A stretch of DNA of 64,000 bases from NCBI GenBank assembly GCA_037126765.1, contig JBBCBC010000033.1:5718085-5782084 (forward strand). The letters are read 5' to 3'. Shown in pieces: positions 23,444 to 35,218 of this stretch. The notes under the pieces were generated by a model. It was not told the origin of the DNA, searched no databases, and saw only the letters and a list, made by a program, of their open reading frames with translations. Origin of the DNA: Stenogyne calaminthoides (taxonomy: Eukaryota; Streptophyta; Magnoliopsida; Lamiales; Lamiaceae). Position 1 is the first letter of the stretch, and each line of letters begins with the position of its first letter. Position numbers and translations under genes: made by a program.

Positions 23444-24930
23444 CTAATTCAACTGATAGTTCCCGAAATCTTGATTCAAACCCAAATGTTTAGTCAAGAT
23501 ATCTCTGCTTATTAGTATGAATTTTCTCCATTCGATGTCTTTCTTTCTCAACATGATCTCGATGAAGTGATGTCCGATATCAACATGCTTAGATCGGTGT
23601 GCAATACTGAGATTTTGTGTAATAGCAATTGCACTATTATTATCACAAAATATAGGTACTTCATTGGCTATAATCTTATAATCCCTCAATTGTTGTCGAG
23701 CTAAAGAATTGCGGCACAACACACTTCCCGCAACCATGTATTCAAACCCGGTAATCTTGGTCGTCTCTCGAGGTTTGTTTCTTTTAAAACCATGATATCG
23801 GTTTACTTCCAAGAAATTGACAAGTTCTGTGGTAGACTTCTGTCAATTCTACATTCTCCATAATCGAGATCCGAATAACCGTTAATTCAAGGTTATCATC
23901 AAAAGTGGATACCATAATCCTCTATTCACGGTGCCTTTAAGATATTTGAGAATCTTTTTGGCGGCCTCCATGTGACTAAATTTTAGGATTAGCTTTGGTA
24001 TCTTGCACATATCCCAACAAAGAAATGTTATATCGTGCCTACTTGTCTGCGAGATATAAAGAAAATGATCCAATGATCCTCTATAATCAAGTGTGATGTC
24101 TTGATTTGCCTTGAGATCGGGATCCATCTTGTAGTTAGTATTCATGGGAATTCTAACTGCATTGCAATTCGTACTCCATACTTTGCAATCATATCTCTCG
24201 TGTATTTTGCTTGATTGATGAATATTCCTTCCTTAGTTTGTTTCACCAAGTCCAAGAAAGAAATTCATCTCCCCATCATTGACATCTCAAACTTTCCTTT
24301 CATCAGAGTAGAAAACTTTTCACACAACTAATGATTTGGAGATCCAAATATGATGTCATCCACATAGATCTGAACTAGTAAAATATCCTTTCCATCTTCC
24401 ATTCTGAACAAAGTCCTATCAACAGTTCCTTTGATAAAACCATGGTCGAGAAGAAACCGAGAAAGGTATCATACCATGCTCGGGGTGCTTGCTTAAGACC
24501 ATATAAGGCTTTTCCGAGCTCAGTAAACTTGGTCATTTCGACAAAATCCTCGGAGGTTGTTCCACATATACTTCCTCCTAGCACACCATTGAAATGCACT
24601 TTTCACATCCATCCGACAGATCGTGAATTTCATGTAAAATAAAGATATCGAGAAACAATCGATGGCTTCTAGTCTTGCAATAGGTGAAAAGGTTTCATCA
24701 TAATCCAAGCCTTCTTCTTGGGAATAACCTTGTGCAACTAGCCTTGCCTTGTTTCTCACAATGTTGTTGTTTTCATCTCTCTTATTCTTGAACACCCACT
24801 TAGTTCCAATCACATTGTGCCTTTTGTGTCGCCCACTAGCTCCCAAACTTCATTCCTTGTGAACTGATTCAATTCTTCTTGCATAGCAACAATCCAGAAT
24901 GAGTCTTGTAGAGCTTCTTCAATCTTAGTA
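23444..24930 (-). pseudogene. Copia reverse transcriptase and RNase H of element 1
   Basis: This is the C-terminal half of pol. The RT (RVT_2) reads HNVIGTKWVFKNKRDENNN, KARLVAQGYSQEEGLDYDET, FSPIARLEAI and MDVKSAFQ at about 24,846-24,560. After a frameshift come KALYGLKQAPRAWYDT near 24,480 and the sequence around the YVDDI catalytic site at 24,360, now broken. RNase H is at about 23,812-23,444, with IFCDNNSAI, HRSKHVDIGHHFI and a C-terminal tail. Together they would copy the RNA into DNA in virus-like particles. At least four frameshifts separate the readable blocks. It lies upstream of the third ORF and downstream of integrase. Confidence 0.85.
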
Positions 24931-25894
24931 GGTTCCTTTTCTGATAGAAAATAGCCGAATAAAGCACTTTCACCATGGAACCGTCTTGTCTTTACTCCTT
25001 CTGATAGATCACCCACAATCTGACTTGTAGGATGGCTATCCAACCATTTTCTCCTGGATGTTCCCCCTTTAGTAGTGTCCTCAACATCATAAATGTTAGG
25101 TTCAGGCAGTTCATCAAATTTAGGGAATAATAGAAAAAGAGAAAGAGAATCATCTTCCTCAGGAAAAATTCCATTCAGAACATTGTTAGAGACATTTGTT
25201 CCCCCTTGGTTGATAGATTCAGAGTTTGCCTCAGCTGTGACCACATCTTCATCAGCATTACATACCTGAGTCTGAACTGATGTATGTTCAGATTGATCAG
25301 CTTCAGTGTGTTGGCTTTCTTTCAGTGAAGAATTTTCATCCTGAGTCTCACCATCCTGAGTTTTTTCATCTTGAACTTCTTTGTCTGAGTCTGATTCACT
25401 CCATTCATAGAAAGTGACTGACTTCTTCTTTTCAGGTTCAGATGATTTCTTTTTCAGGCTAAGTCTGGTGATTCTCTTGGTCAGTTCTCCTGAGTCATGT
25501 TTCTGTTTCTTCTGAACACAAGTAGATTCATCAAAAACAACATGAGGTGTTTCTTATACAATAAGAGTCCTACAGTTGTAAACTCTGAAGGCTTTACTGA
25601 CTTCAGAATATCCTAAGAATATCCCTTCATCAGCTTTGCTATCAAAAGTTTTCAACTGATCTTTACTATTATTGTATATGAAACACTTGCAACCAAACAC
25701 ACGTAAAGAAAGAACAAAGAGGCTTCCTTTTCATTCCACAAACTCATATGGATTTTTTCTTGATTCTTGGTTAGCATGGATCTGTTTCGAGAGTAGCAAA
25801 GGTTAATTAATAGCAAATCCAAAATCTCTTAGGAATATAAACCTTCAAGAATCATTGTTCTTGCAGCCTTCTTTTCGTAGTCCTATTTCTTCTT
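24930..25894 (-). pseudogene. Integrase C-terminal and linker region of element 1
   Basis: A hydrophilic, acidic Ser/Glu-rich linker between integrase and RT (open at 25,244-24,930, with VTAEANSESINQGGTN). It is followed upstream on the minus strand by broken integrase C-terminal sequence including the short conserved block around 25,680 that resembles SLRVFGCKCFI in copia integrases. CAG and CTG codons are intact in 25,200-25,480 but degraded in the matching part of element 2 (58,040-58,200). Confidence 0.6.
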
Positions 25895-26813
25895 TCAAAG
25901 AACATCATTCTTGTGGGGTCCTTGCGGTGATGTTTCATGGGTTATTCCATTTGCTGCACAATAATCAGATATGATATGATTGATAAACTCAGTTCCTTTA
26001 TCTGATCTGATCTTGACCACACTCAAATTATTTTCAGTACTGAGCCTTTTCAGTATTTCTGGTAGTTTTGTCTGAGTCTCCTTCTTACTGAGTAAGAATA
26101 TGACCCATGTGTATATAGAGTAGTCATCAACTACCACAAGTGTATATTTCCTGCCATTTGTGCTTACAGGTGTTACTGGACCAAAGAGATCCATATGTAA
26201 TTCTTTGTTGATTCTGTCAAGAAAACATCTACTTTTGTTTTTGAAAGATGCTCGATTTGTTTTCCTTTTTCGACAGCATCACAAACATGATCTTTACTGA
26301 ACACTTCATTTGGTAACCCCCTCACAAGTGCTAATCTTGCAAGTTTGTTCGGGGTTTTAAAGTTTAAGTGATTCAGTCTTTTGTACCACAACCAACTGGT
26401 ATCAGTGGAACTTTTTGCAACCAAACATGTATCTTTAGTAAATAATTTCCAATCAGCAAGATACACATTTCCTTTTCTAGTACCAGTCAGTAAAATTTTA
26501 TGTGAAGTATTGTCTTTCACATAACATAAGGTCTTTGAGAACTCAACACTGAATCCTTTGTCACAGAATTGACTGATAGAGAGCAAGTTATGCTTTAAAC
26601 CAGACACATATGAAACACCATGGATATGAACAGAATCAACTTCAAAAGTTCCATATCCCCGGTTTTGTCCTTTTGAAGTTGTCTCCAAATGTGATCTCGA
26701 GGACCTTTTTGCTCAACATAGTCAATGAGTAGTTGCTTATATCCTGTTATATGTCTTGAACATCCTTTGTCCGGATACCATACAAAGAAAGGTGCCAATT
26801 CATTTCCACTCAT
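25895..26813 (-). pseudogene. Protease end, GAG-pre-integrase and integrase core of element 1
   Basis: At 26,813-26,740 WYPDKGCSRHITG corresponds to the copia protease site, normally DSG; here Ser is replaced by Lys, so protease should be dead. The GAG-pre-integrase block (26,688-26,250) has WLWYKRLNHLNFKTPNKLAR and the remains of the zinc ligands (HVCDAVEKGKQ, with one Cys missing). The integrase core (26,194-25,895) has MDLFGPVTPVSTNGRKYTLV with VVDDYS (first Asp) and IRSDKGTEF (second Asp). The frame is lost at SPQGPHKND just before the catalytic Glu. The integrase would insert element DNA into the host chromosome. It is inactive as read. Confidence 0.85.
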
Positions 26814-27999
26814 CGGTCTTTATGTTGTATTCATTATTTCGATTTTTTTCCTTTTCCCCGAAAAAACAGATCGTTTTTAGGTACCAATTTGGTGTAGGGT
26901 CCTACCGGGTTAGTTTCATTCTTTTTTGGAACCCAAATCTGCTGATAACTCTAATTACTTTAGAGTGGGTGATTTGTCTCCCATAAATATCTACATACAC
27001 ATTCACTACCCTAAGTGCCTTGGCAGTACCTTGTGTATGGGTGACATCCTTAGCATGGACATGAGCCTTAGAGTTCTTCTTGGGTTCGGGCTTTTTGTTC
27101 AAGTGCCTTAGCTTTGGTGCGGTGGTCTCTGTCTCACGACTTAGGTTAGAAACCTTTACCCTTAGACAAGTGGGGTTTTAGGTTGCTGTCTTTGAAATTG
27201 GGGTCTTTCAATGTCGAGGACTTGATCTTTTTCAGTTGAGAATATCTCTCTGTTGAGTGTTTCTCTTCCGAAAAATTCCTCGATGGTTTAGTCTGCAGAT
27301 CTCTTGAGTTGGTATTCTTAGCCCGAGGCTTTGAAATCTTGGCACGAAAATTTTCTCTTGAGTGTTGAGTTTTTCTAGCCTTTTCCCGAGGTTTGGCTTT
27401 CTTCCCGAACCTCAGCTTTTTTTGAAACCATAGGTCCTTTACCCTTGTCTAAAACTCGGGTTGTTCTTCAAGAAGAAGATTAGATGTCATTTGGTTTAAC
27501 AAAGAGGCAGTCTTGGTGCTACTAGAAGCAAAGATTCAAGACCTTGTGAGGTTCCCTCGAATGTATCCCAATCCGGCTTTTTTATAGTTGTTGGTCTTTG
27601 ATAACTCTGAATTTCATCTATTACTTTAGATGCGAGAATTCAATAGAGCTAATTTTCTCTGCAAGACTATCCTCACATTTCTTTTTAGAGTTTCATGCTT
27701 CTCAAAGAGGTCATTGAACTCGATTCGATAAAATTTGAATCTCTTTAGTGGATTTCTCTAATTTTCCATTCGGAATCTCTATCACCTTCTCTTTTTCTCG
27801 AGAGTTGTACTTTTTGAACATCCGATCCATCAATGGAGTTCCCATCAATTGAGAAGTGATCTCAAAGCATTTTTAGAGTCTTTCCACTTGATTCTCGTGA
27901 TCGGTTCCTTGTTCCGCTCTTAAGTTTCAAAGCGATTCTTCAGAACCACGAATAGTCCTTCATAAGATTCTCAAAGCGAATCCATCGGTCAAAATTATT
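26814..27999 (-). pseudogene. Degraded gag C-terminal/protease N-terminal region of element 1
   Basis: Between the zinc knuckle and the protease site the minus strand carries highly frameshifted, Lys/Ser-rich sequence. It is largely syntenic with 59,600-60,750 of element 2. No single frame is readable beyond about 60 codons. CGA/CGAG strings are unusually frequent here, where other copies have CAGA or CTGA. Confidence 0.55.
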
Positions 28000-29274
28000 T
28001 TTTAGTTGAACTTGAGAACTCATGTGCTTGTGTAGGAGCAACAACAGAGATAGAAGAATTTACCTCCTCCACCATATATAAGACACATCATCATCGTCAT
28101 CGGCATCGAGAAAATCTCATCCGAGAACTGGAACCTTCTTGAATGTTCTTCCTCTTCGCAATCATAGCTTTTCTTCTTTGGAGATTTTCTTCTCTCTTGG
28201 CTTGTCTCTCCTTTCTTTCTTTAGCTTTTCATTTCAGACAATCATATTGAAAGTGACCTTTCTTCCGGCGGTTGAAGATATGCTTCAGATCATCATCCCG
28301 ATCACTTTCCTCCTTGGTCTTGGAGTCCTTCTTCTTGGATGAGGATCCTTGAACTTCTGGTCCTTCTTTTTCTCGGTGAATCTCTCCTAAACCGAGTTTT
28401 CTTTTGTACTGTGATTTCTGTAGTATTTCTTATATTTTCCATATCTCGCTATTGAGTCTTTCAAACCTCCTTGCCATCAAGATTACTAGCTTATCCTCTT
28501 GCTTCATCCCGATTTCGGCAAGTGATTTTTTGAACTCTCTAGTTTTCTGAGGGTTTCTCTTTGGCTTTAAAAGCCACATTCTTGCTAGATGAAGAATCAT
28601 CTTTTTTGTCAGATTTCTTATTTTTCTTGTCAATCACAAACTCATAAGCTTTCAGTTCAGAGAAAACTTGTTGGTATGGCATGGAATCAATATTTTTGGT
28701 GTTTTCAATCACCACAACATGTATATCCCATTTCTTAGACAATCCTCTAAGAATTTTCAAGTGCCACTTCTCTCTGTGGGTATCTTTTCCCAAGAGCACT
28801 TAGATCATTCATGATCTTTAGTGAATCGACCTCAAGTTTGTCAATGGACTCACCATCTTCCATTTCAAAGCCATCAAACTTTCCAATAAAGAATGAAAAG
28901 TTTGTTTTCCTTAATATGATATGTGCTTCGACACATAACAACAAGTGTGTCCCATATTTCTTTTGCAGTTTCACAGTGAGAAATCATCCCCATAACACCA
29001 TCATCAATAGTGTTATACAAAGTATCTTTAGCAATGTAGTCCAGATTGACTAACTTTCTCTCATCAGGAGTCAGTTGGTCATCAGGTTTAGGAAATTCAT
29101 CCCTGGGTTCATTTCTCTCAAGATTTGATTAAGGATTTACAACAAGAATTTGAATGGTCCTTCAGAAACCACTCTCCACATTCTTTCATGTTTTGAATAC
29201 AGATGAGTCTGCATTCTCAGTCTCCATAGGACATAGCTCTCAACAGAGAACGTAGGAAGTTTCTTAGAAGGCAT
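28000..29274 (-). pseudogene. Gag polyprotein of element 1
   Basis: The start is taken at ATG 29,274, because MPSKKLPTFSVESYVLWRLR matches the usual gag opening (a Trp-x-x-x-Met segment near residue 20) and sits just inside the primer-binding site. It stops after about 45 codons. The UBN2-type gag domain resumes at 28,974-28,540 in more than one frame (KWDIHVVVIENTKNIDSMPY, QQVFSELKAYEFVIDKK). A zinc knuckle remains at 28,236-28,277 as FNRRKKGHFQYDC, with both leading Cys missing; the second Cys codon TGC reads CGC. Gag builds the particle and binds element RNA. Element 2 carries a longer readable copy. Confidence 0.85.
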
Positions 29275-29384
29275 GATGACTGAGCCTTGTAAGATATCAG
29301 CAAACAAATATATTCAGTAGACCACCAAAGTCTTTCAGCAAATAGACTATGGTTACCAAAAGCAAGTGGTCAAAATGAACCCTT

Positions 29385-29400
29385 CGCTTTCCGATACCAC
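29385..29400 (-). other. Primer-binding site of element 1 (tRNA-iMet type)
   Basis: The minus strand next to the 5' LTR reads TGGTATCGGAAAG. Plant copia elements normally have TGGTATCAGA here, complementary to initiator Met tRNA. The only early mismatch is CAG changed to CGG. Confidence 0.8.
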
Positions 29401-29401
29401 T

Positions 29402-31321
29402 TGTTGGTCGGTCTTAACGAGTCTCACACGTGTATGGGGGGAGAATACACGATTCAAGTGATTTTTTAAAACTTTTTTTTCTTTCGAGGTCGGATGGGTC
29501 GAGGAGTTATCCTCGATATTTTTTGTCTGAGAAGCACGGATTGCCCTGAGTCAAAGTCTATTGAGATAATGATCCTGAGCTGCTTTCAGAAGCTTCAGAT
29601 TAGCCCAACTGATCCTGAATTTATCAGAGATCCTGAGGAGCTTGGATCAGATAATTATCTTACTGAACACTCAATAGAGTTAGTTCAGTTTGGTAACTAT
29701 ATGTTCTATCTACTCAAGTGTGCGGAATGATTGGCCCTAAGTTTATACTCGTTTTAGCTTTGCTGAAAATCTTCCCTTCAATAAAACAGTGATTAAGGCT
29801 GTGATCAATTTGATGCAAGTTCAGTGGATTGGTTCCAACTGAATATCAGTGAAATATGCTTTCAGTGAAAAACATGCAACAAATAATAATGCAGTACAGA
29901 AAGCAAACAACACAACAATTATAGTGGTTCAGAGACTCAAGCTCCTACGTCCACTCTCTCTGATCTTCAGAGAAATTCCTTAACCACTTCCTAAAGCTTT
30001 CAGGCTAACTCACCGTAGCTTACTCACTTTTCTATCTTGAGTTTTCTGGCTGGCTCACTGCAGCTTACTAACTCAAACACACACACAACTAACTTCTTCT
30101 CTAGAGTTTTCTGGCTAACTCACTGTAGCTTACTAACTCTTTACAACTCTAACTCACCAACAAATCACACACAAACTACCTTAACAAAAGGTTTGGGTTT
30201 TGGGTTGGTTTTCAACTAGGGTGAGATATCATTTACAATAAGAACCGATGCAAAGGCTAGGATATCTCTACTAAGCTTTGGATATATCTATCAATCTAGG
30301 CTTAGAATAGTGAGCTCTCTCCAATGTGAAACACTTGGGAAATTCTAGGGTTTTCGAGTGCTTCAATTTGCAATAATACGAATGAGCTCTTGAGTTGCTT
30401 TTGAAATTTCCGTAACCTCTCAATGTAAAGGGTCCTTTGGTATTTATAGTAACTTCACCAAGGTCACTCTTTGAAAACTATCCGATTGGAAGAGATAGCT
30501 TTATGAGTTTCCTTTCGGTGTTTGATGAAATACTATTTTTAGGGTTTGAACACTCCCTTGCATGTTTTAGGAAATATGCGGTCATGTAGCCAATCACCAA
30601 TTTTTGCAGTCTGGAACTTAGTACTACTGACATAATTCAGGATCCTGTCGCTTTTCAAAGGTCGTTGAAATGCAGATGTTGTCTTCTCTCGATTGGTTCT
30701 TGTCTTGATGAATGTAGACAAACAAAACGGCTCTTTTTGGTTAATCTCTCTGAATGAGACAACCTTAAACAATGATTAGACTTAGTTCATTTTATACCGC
30801 CTTCTAGAATGTTTTGGGCAATATCTACTTTTCTGAACATGTGCGTTTTTCTCAGTTTTGTAATCTTCAGATATATATTATTCAGTGCCTCTAAACAAGC
30901 ATTATAATCGAAGTATTCAATATCTTATTGATATCTTGATATATCTTCTTGAGTCTTCTTTTGAGTCTTGATGTCTTGACAACTTCTTCGAGTCTTGATG
31001 TTTTTGAAGAACTTCTTGAGTCTTCAATGTCTTGACCATTTAATGAGTCTTGATTGTCTTCAAAGAACTTTCTCGAGTCTTGATGTCTTGAAAGAACTCC
31101 AGTCTTCAGTCTTCGTCTTAATGTCTTGATAATTTCTTGAGTCTTGATGTCTTCAAGATCTAACACGATCTATATCGCTAACTATACATTGTGCGAGATA
31201 TCTTCTGAACAACCTATCTTTGAAACCCATTTCGGACTATCAAGATTATCACGAGAACATGTCATACTCAGGGGTTTTTGGGATCTAATCAAAACTTCTT
31301 TATTAAATTCATCTCCCAACA
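29402..31321 (-). repeat. 5' LTR of element 1 (right, carries the promoter)
   Basis: Limits are set by CCAACA plus the CTTGT duplication on the right and the primer-binding site on the left. On the minus strand CTATAAATAC at about 30,440-30,449 is a good TATA box, conserved in all copies of this LTR. U3, with its GAGTCTTGATGTCTT array, lies to its right and R/U5 to its left. Confidence 0.92.
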
Positions 31322-31628
31322 CTTGTTTTTTTTAATGAATTCCTTAGTACAACTTATGTATTGAGCTAATGTTATTTGAATTAATGTTTTATTACTTAAT
31401 TATATTAAATTATTAAAAATGCTTAAGTTTTATGTAAATTACATACATTTGATATATTAATTATAAAATTTTCATATATTTTATAGGTGTTATATATAAA
31501 AAATATAAATAAATAAGTGCAGATATCACCAGTATCGTCTTCAATTTTTTAAAAATTCATATCCCCGCATTCAGATCTTATTGGCCCCGCCCAAGACACC
31601 CAAGACCTGTGCAACATAGACCACTATC

Positions 31629-32709
31629 CATGTCACAAAATGAAAAATCGTGGCTGTGCGACAACTTCCTGGTCAGGAGTTTGAATCTTGCGACCAAAAA
31701 TAATTTTTATTTAATTTTCCTCTTTATTACTTATTTCTGGGCCATAGGCCCAAAAGTCCAATTATAAATTTATTTTTTGGGTATTAATTCCAACTATAAA
31801 GTCATTTGGCAACATTACTAGAATAAAATCATTATTCACACACATATATATATATATATAACTAAATAAATTAATAATTATTTATTAATTTTTAAAAGTA
31901 AACTCTCTATTCAACGAATTCAAATGTATTGTACCACAAATTATTCTGAATATGTGCTTATAATTCGACACATCAACAGGTCCACTTAAGACTGAATCGA
32001 CCCCACACGACATGAGATAAGGTACCCGAAGATACGCGGATCCAACAAGATCAAGAGTCGACGTAAAAGTGTTATCAATTTTACGAGACAAGACAAGAGC
32101 ATTTAATATAAAATATATCTAGTTTTAGTCATTAAATTCACAGTTATAATAAAACCTTAAAATAAAGGGTTGAGATTAGTTATTACTCCCTCTGATTCAA
32201 AATATAAGATGTTTTGCTATCTATAAAATCGCAATCAACAAAATGTTAATTAAAAAAATAATTTATAATATTAAAATTAATATTTTGCTAAAAAATAGGT
32301 ATCAAATTCAAAATTTCCTTTTGTCTTCTTCTAGTTTTCTACCATGTTGATCAACAATAAATGCTTATAAAGAGTTGCAACACCTTGAAAATTTATTTCT
32401 AGAAGGTTGCCTTGGTTCTTTAATATGACTCTATTCTAGTTTTTCAATAGAAATTGACGGCATACCTAAAGAAATAAGTATGTTTACAAGAGTTGGAAAA
32501 AAGAATGAAGAAAAGCACAAGACTAAACTGAGGCAACTAATAGTATATCGGCATCCTCTAAACATAAACAGGAAAAACAAATAAGTAAAGAAGAGAAAGT
32601 TGGAATATGTTGTAGCAATTAGCAAATAAACTTGTCATAAATATGTTATCTATTAGCATTTCCAACATATACCTATTCCAAAGAAATCGAGGTTCTGCCA
32701 GTGGAAAAG
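31629..32709. other. No gene seen; AT-rich, short (TA)n
   Basis: A (TA)n tract lies at about 31,843-31,860. A weak B-box-like GGAGTTTGAATCTTGC near 31,674 may mark an old SINE fragment but has no A-box or tail. Nothing else was seen. Confidence 0.4.
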
Positions 32710-33356
32710 TGTTGGAATTTTTGGTTTTGACCAAATAATTAAGTGATATTAATAATTCATTTTGTAAAAATAAATTTAGTGGAATTGAATTCTCAAAACA
32801 AAATATGGGTGAATGAGAAATTAATGTCATTTAATATGTGGACAAATACATTTGTGAATGTATTTATTATGGTAATAGTAATAAATTGTGACAAAAATAA
32901 ATTATTCTAAAGGATGTGTCTTTTAGGAAAATTGACTCATTCATTTTGGCGAATAGCTGTCTATTTCTAAAGGTTGCGACTTTTGGAAAAATGAAGTTTA
33001 TAGTGAAGAGTCACAACTATTACCTTTGACTTTTGGAAGTCTATATAAAGAACCTCACATGATCATTTCATTCCATCAATTGATTGAACTACAATATGCA
33101 TACATGGCATTTTAGAGTTGAGTCAAAAAGTTTCGGATACTTGAGTCGTTCGCCGATAGTTTCCAATTCGTAGTGCAGCGATCGGAAAGCTTTAAAGTCG
33201 TTGTATCTTGGGGGCAATTGTCATGATACCGTATTGCACCTGGGTACGGGGCAATATCGTCTTACGGAAAGAGAGTCCAACTCTTGCCTCGACTTTACCG
33301 TGTCAGTGTCTGCATAGTCATCTTCATCTACATACATTCCAATAATTTTTTCAACA
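32710..33356 (+). mobile_element. Probable solo LTR, 647 bp
   Basis: It starts TGTTGGAATTTTTGG and ends CAACA. It has a TATA box CTATATAAAG at about 33,041-33,050, followed by a leader-like region ending ACATTCCAATAATTTTTTCA. Flanking AAAAG and AAAAA are an imperfect 5 bp duplication. No coding sequence adjoins it. The right boundary in an A-rich stretch is less sure. Confidence 0.55.
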
Positions 33357-34167
33357 AAAAATTCACACATCATTATGAAGTCCATTCTTCAACTGTAAGC
33401 AAGTGATGCATGCAAAAAGTAGATTTATAGAAATATTTAATTAAATCCGGGACTAACCATTTGACAAATGTTTAAATAAGAATGAGACAGAGGAAGTATT
33501 GTCTAATATGCATGCAAACCATTTAGAAACCCAAATTAAACAGAATTACTCAGAAATGACCAATTTAGAAACCAAAATTTTCAAGTGTATCAAGAAGGCC
33601 ACTTAATTGACTAATAGAATTAATTTCTACATGAAAAACCAGGGAATCACTTCCTTAACTAGTACTTTGTGCGAAAGAATTGCAAAACGCAGTCAACCTA
33701 TACTTAAAATCATTTCAGAAAATTGGCAAAAAAATGTGCTAAACTCTTTTCTGCTCTAACCTTATTACATTAATGCATATCCGTCCCACTAGTCGCTACC
33801 TATGCGCAACTCTTTTTAATAAGGGTAAAAAAGAGTTTTTCATCAAGGATAGAGCAAAAAAGAATTTGAAGTATGAATATAGGACAAAAAAAAAAAAATA
33901 ATTTATCACAAACAACACATTACAGCAAATTATTTATTACTAACAATAATCAAAGTGAGCAAAGATATGAATTTTAAGAAAAGAAAACTGCAGATATTGA
34001 GAAACCAGAACCGAAATGCCTACACTGCTAAGATGTTAATCTTTCCAAGTAGTAAAATGTAACAAGGAGCTCTACTTGAAAGAAGAAACCACACTTCTCA
34101 TAAAATGGGCTGCATTGATAACAAGTCTCGTAAAACCACAGTTCTTATTGATTCATTAGTAGGTCTC
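33357..34167. other. No gene seen
   Basis: AT-rich with an A-tract near 33,890. No exon, RNA gene or terminal repeat was found. Confidence 0.4.
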
Positions 34168-34370
34168 CAGTGAAACTTGTTCATCGTATGAAATTTATAC
34201 CATTACACTTATAAACTAATACCATAACCCTTATCGACTGATACCACTGAATTTATAACCTGATACCATAGCGTTAAATGCTATATGTATTTAGTTTGTA
34301 AGAGTAATGTTATCAATTTATAAGCGTAATGATATCAATTTTGTAGTATGAATAAGTTTCATAGCAGAGT
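34168..34370. mobile_element. MITE-like inverted repeat, about 200 bp
   Basis: The two halves are imperfect inverted copies over about 65 bp (left from GAAACTTGTTCAT, right complement GAAACTTATTCAT), with repeated GATACCAT/ATACCAT motifs at the centre. It could fold into one hairpin. Ends and duplication are not resolved. Confidence 0.5.
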
Positions 34371-35049
34371 TTGTGTTGATACATACTCATGATGAAAACA
34401 GAACTCTTTTTCAGTTTTTAAAAACTAATTGGGACATAAACTGCAGCTTACTATTTATAAAACAAAGAAATCAAATACAAATATGACCAGTTGCACCAGG
34501 GAACACGCTACGATTAAGCCAACTTGTAATTGATTAAAAGGATGGGAACACAGAAAACTGAAAGAGTGTAACACATAAAACTCCAACTACAATTGTGATT
34601 GCAAAAAGAAAAAACCACAAAAGACAATAATAAACTGATATAGATTAACACCAAAGTAAACCAACAGAGATCCAAGATCTTCATTATCAAACTCTTTGAT
34701 GTTTCTCAATCTTCATCAACTAAAAGATCACACTAAATTACACAAGAATTCAACAGTTTGCAATAAAGCACTACCAAGAATGTAGTACGAACCTCATTTT
34801 CCTCAACCATGCCCCAAGAAATCCCATCACCACGAGATGCTTCTAATTTTGCTCACTCACAAGAGATGATTAATTCCATGTCTTGCATATCTTGTCGGAT
34901 CTTTTCTTTTCTTTTCTTAACCCTCTTCAAGTCAGCTTACTACCCATACAAAACCACACAAAAATACTCAAAACAGATCGATATACTGATAGAAAAATAC
35001 AACAGAAGCATTTCTTTAAATTTATAAATGGACGAGGGTAAATCTTCAC
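34371..35049. other. No recognisable gene downstream of the F-box exon
   Basis: AT-rich. Minus-strand coding similarity stops at the F-box fragment, and no kelch, LRR or FBA-type C-terminal domain was found here. Confidence 0.4.
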
Positions 35050-35169
35050 CAATTTGAATCTAATCAACGACTTTGCCGGCAACAAAACTAGGATTTCTGT
35101 CAGTAAATCTTCATTGCCGCCGATTATAGCGCCGGATGAACAACGGCTCTTTCTACAACTCATCATCAT
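35050..35169 (-). pseudogene. F-box protein, N-terminal fragment
   Basis: ATG at 35,169 (three Met codons in a row) opens about 40 residues, including NEDLLTEILVLLPAKSLIRF, a clear F-box core. The F-box binds SKP1 in SCF ubiquitin ligases. Similarity stops at FKL; plant F-box proteins usually continue with V-S-K-x-W, but here the frame reads VKIYPRPF and ends at 34,927. A donor-like GTGAAG follows FKL, but no downstream exon or substrate-binding domain was found. A TATA box lies 42 bp upstream. In-frame upstream sequence is the 3' end of the SDA1 copy, separated by one TGA. It is a truncated F-box gene or a novel short chimera. Expression is not known. Confidence 0.6.
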
Positions 35170-35210
35170 CTTTCTACCTCAAGTCTGCAAGTTTCCTACC
35201 TTGTGTTGTG

Positions 35211-35218
35211 TATTTATA
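35211..35218 (-). promoter_or_regulatory. TATA box upstream of the F-box ATG
   Basis: TATAAATA on the minus strand, 42 bp before ATG 35,169. It directly follows the last SDA1-like codons (LNFYP), so the break in SDA1 similarity places this motif in front of the F-box start. Confidence 0.45.

Larger units (their letters stand above)
16980..31321 (-). mobile_element. Ty1-copia LTR retrotransposon, 14.3 kb, with third ORF (element 1)
   Basis: LTRs of 1,965 and 1,920 bp run TGTTGG...CCAACA on the plus strand. The 5 bp CTTGT flanks both ends (16,975-16,979 and 31,322-31,326), so the insertion limits are certain. Coding is on the minus strand in the order gag, protease, integrase, RT, RNase H, the Ty1-copia order. 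About 3.6 kb of additional frame follows before the 3' LTR. A primer-binding site and a polypurine tract sit in the right places. No long frame is intact, partly because CAG/CTG sites look corrupted in patches. The extra ORF, 2 kb LTRs and duplicated polypurine tract recall Sireviruses, an inferred affinity. Confidence 0.93.
16638..31619. mobile_element. MULE-like non-autonomous element, split by copia element 1
   Basis: The left end begins TATGATGCACGGATTCTT. The right end, complemented, begins TATGTTGCACAGGTCTTG. ACTACTATC (16,629-16,637) and ACCACTATC (31,620-31,628) fit a 9 bp target-site duplication with one mismatch, as in Mutator-like elements. Removing the retrotransposon and its 5 bp duplication leaves about 630 bp of non-coding DNA with CACCGCACCG/GGGTGCGGGTG motifs. 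The superfamily call rests on the duplication length only. Confidence 0.5.

Noticed and set aside
31660..31700. Second SINE or tRNA-like B-box
   Set aside because: The motif is degenerate and neither an A-box nor a tail was found.
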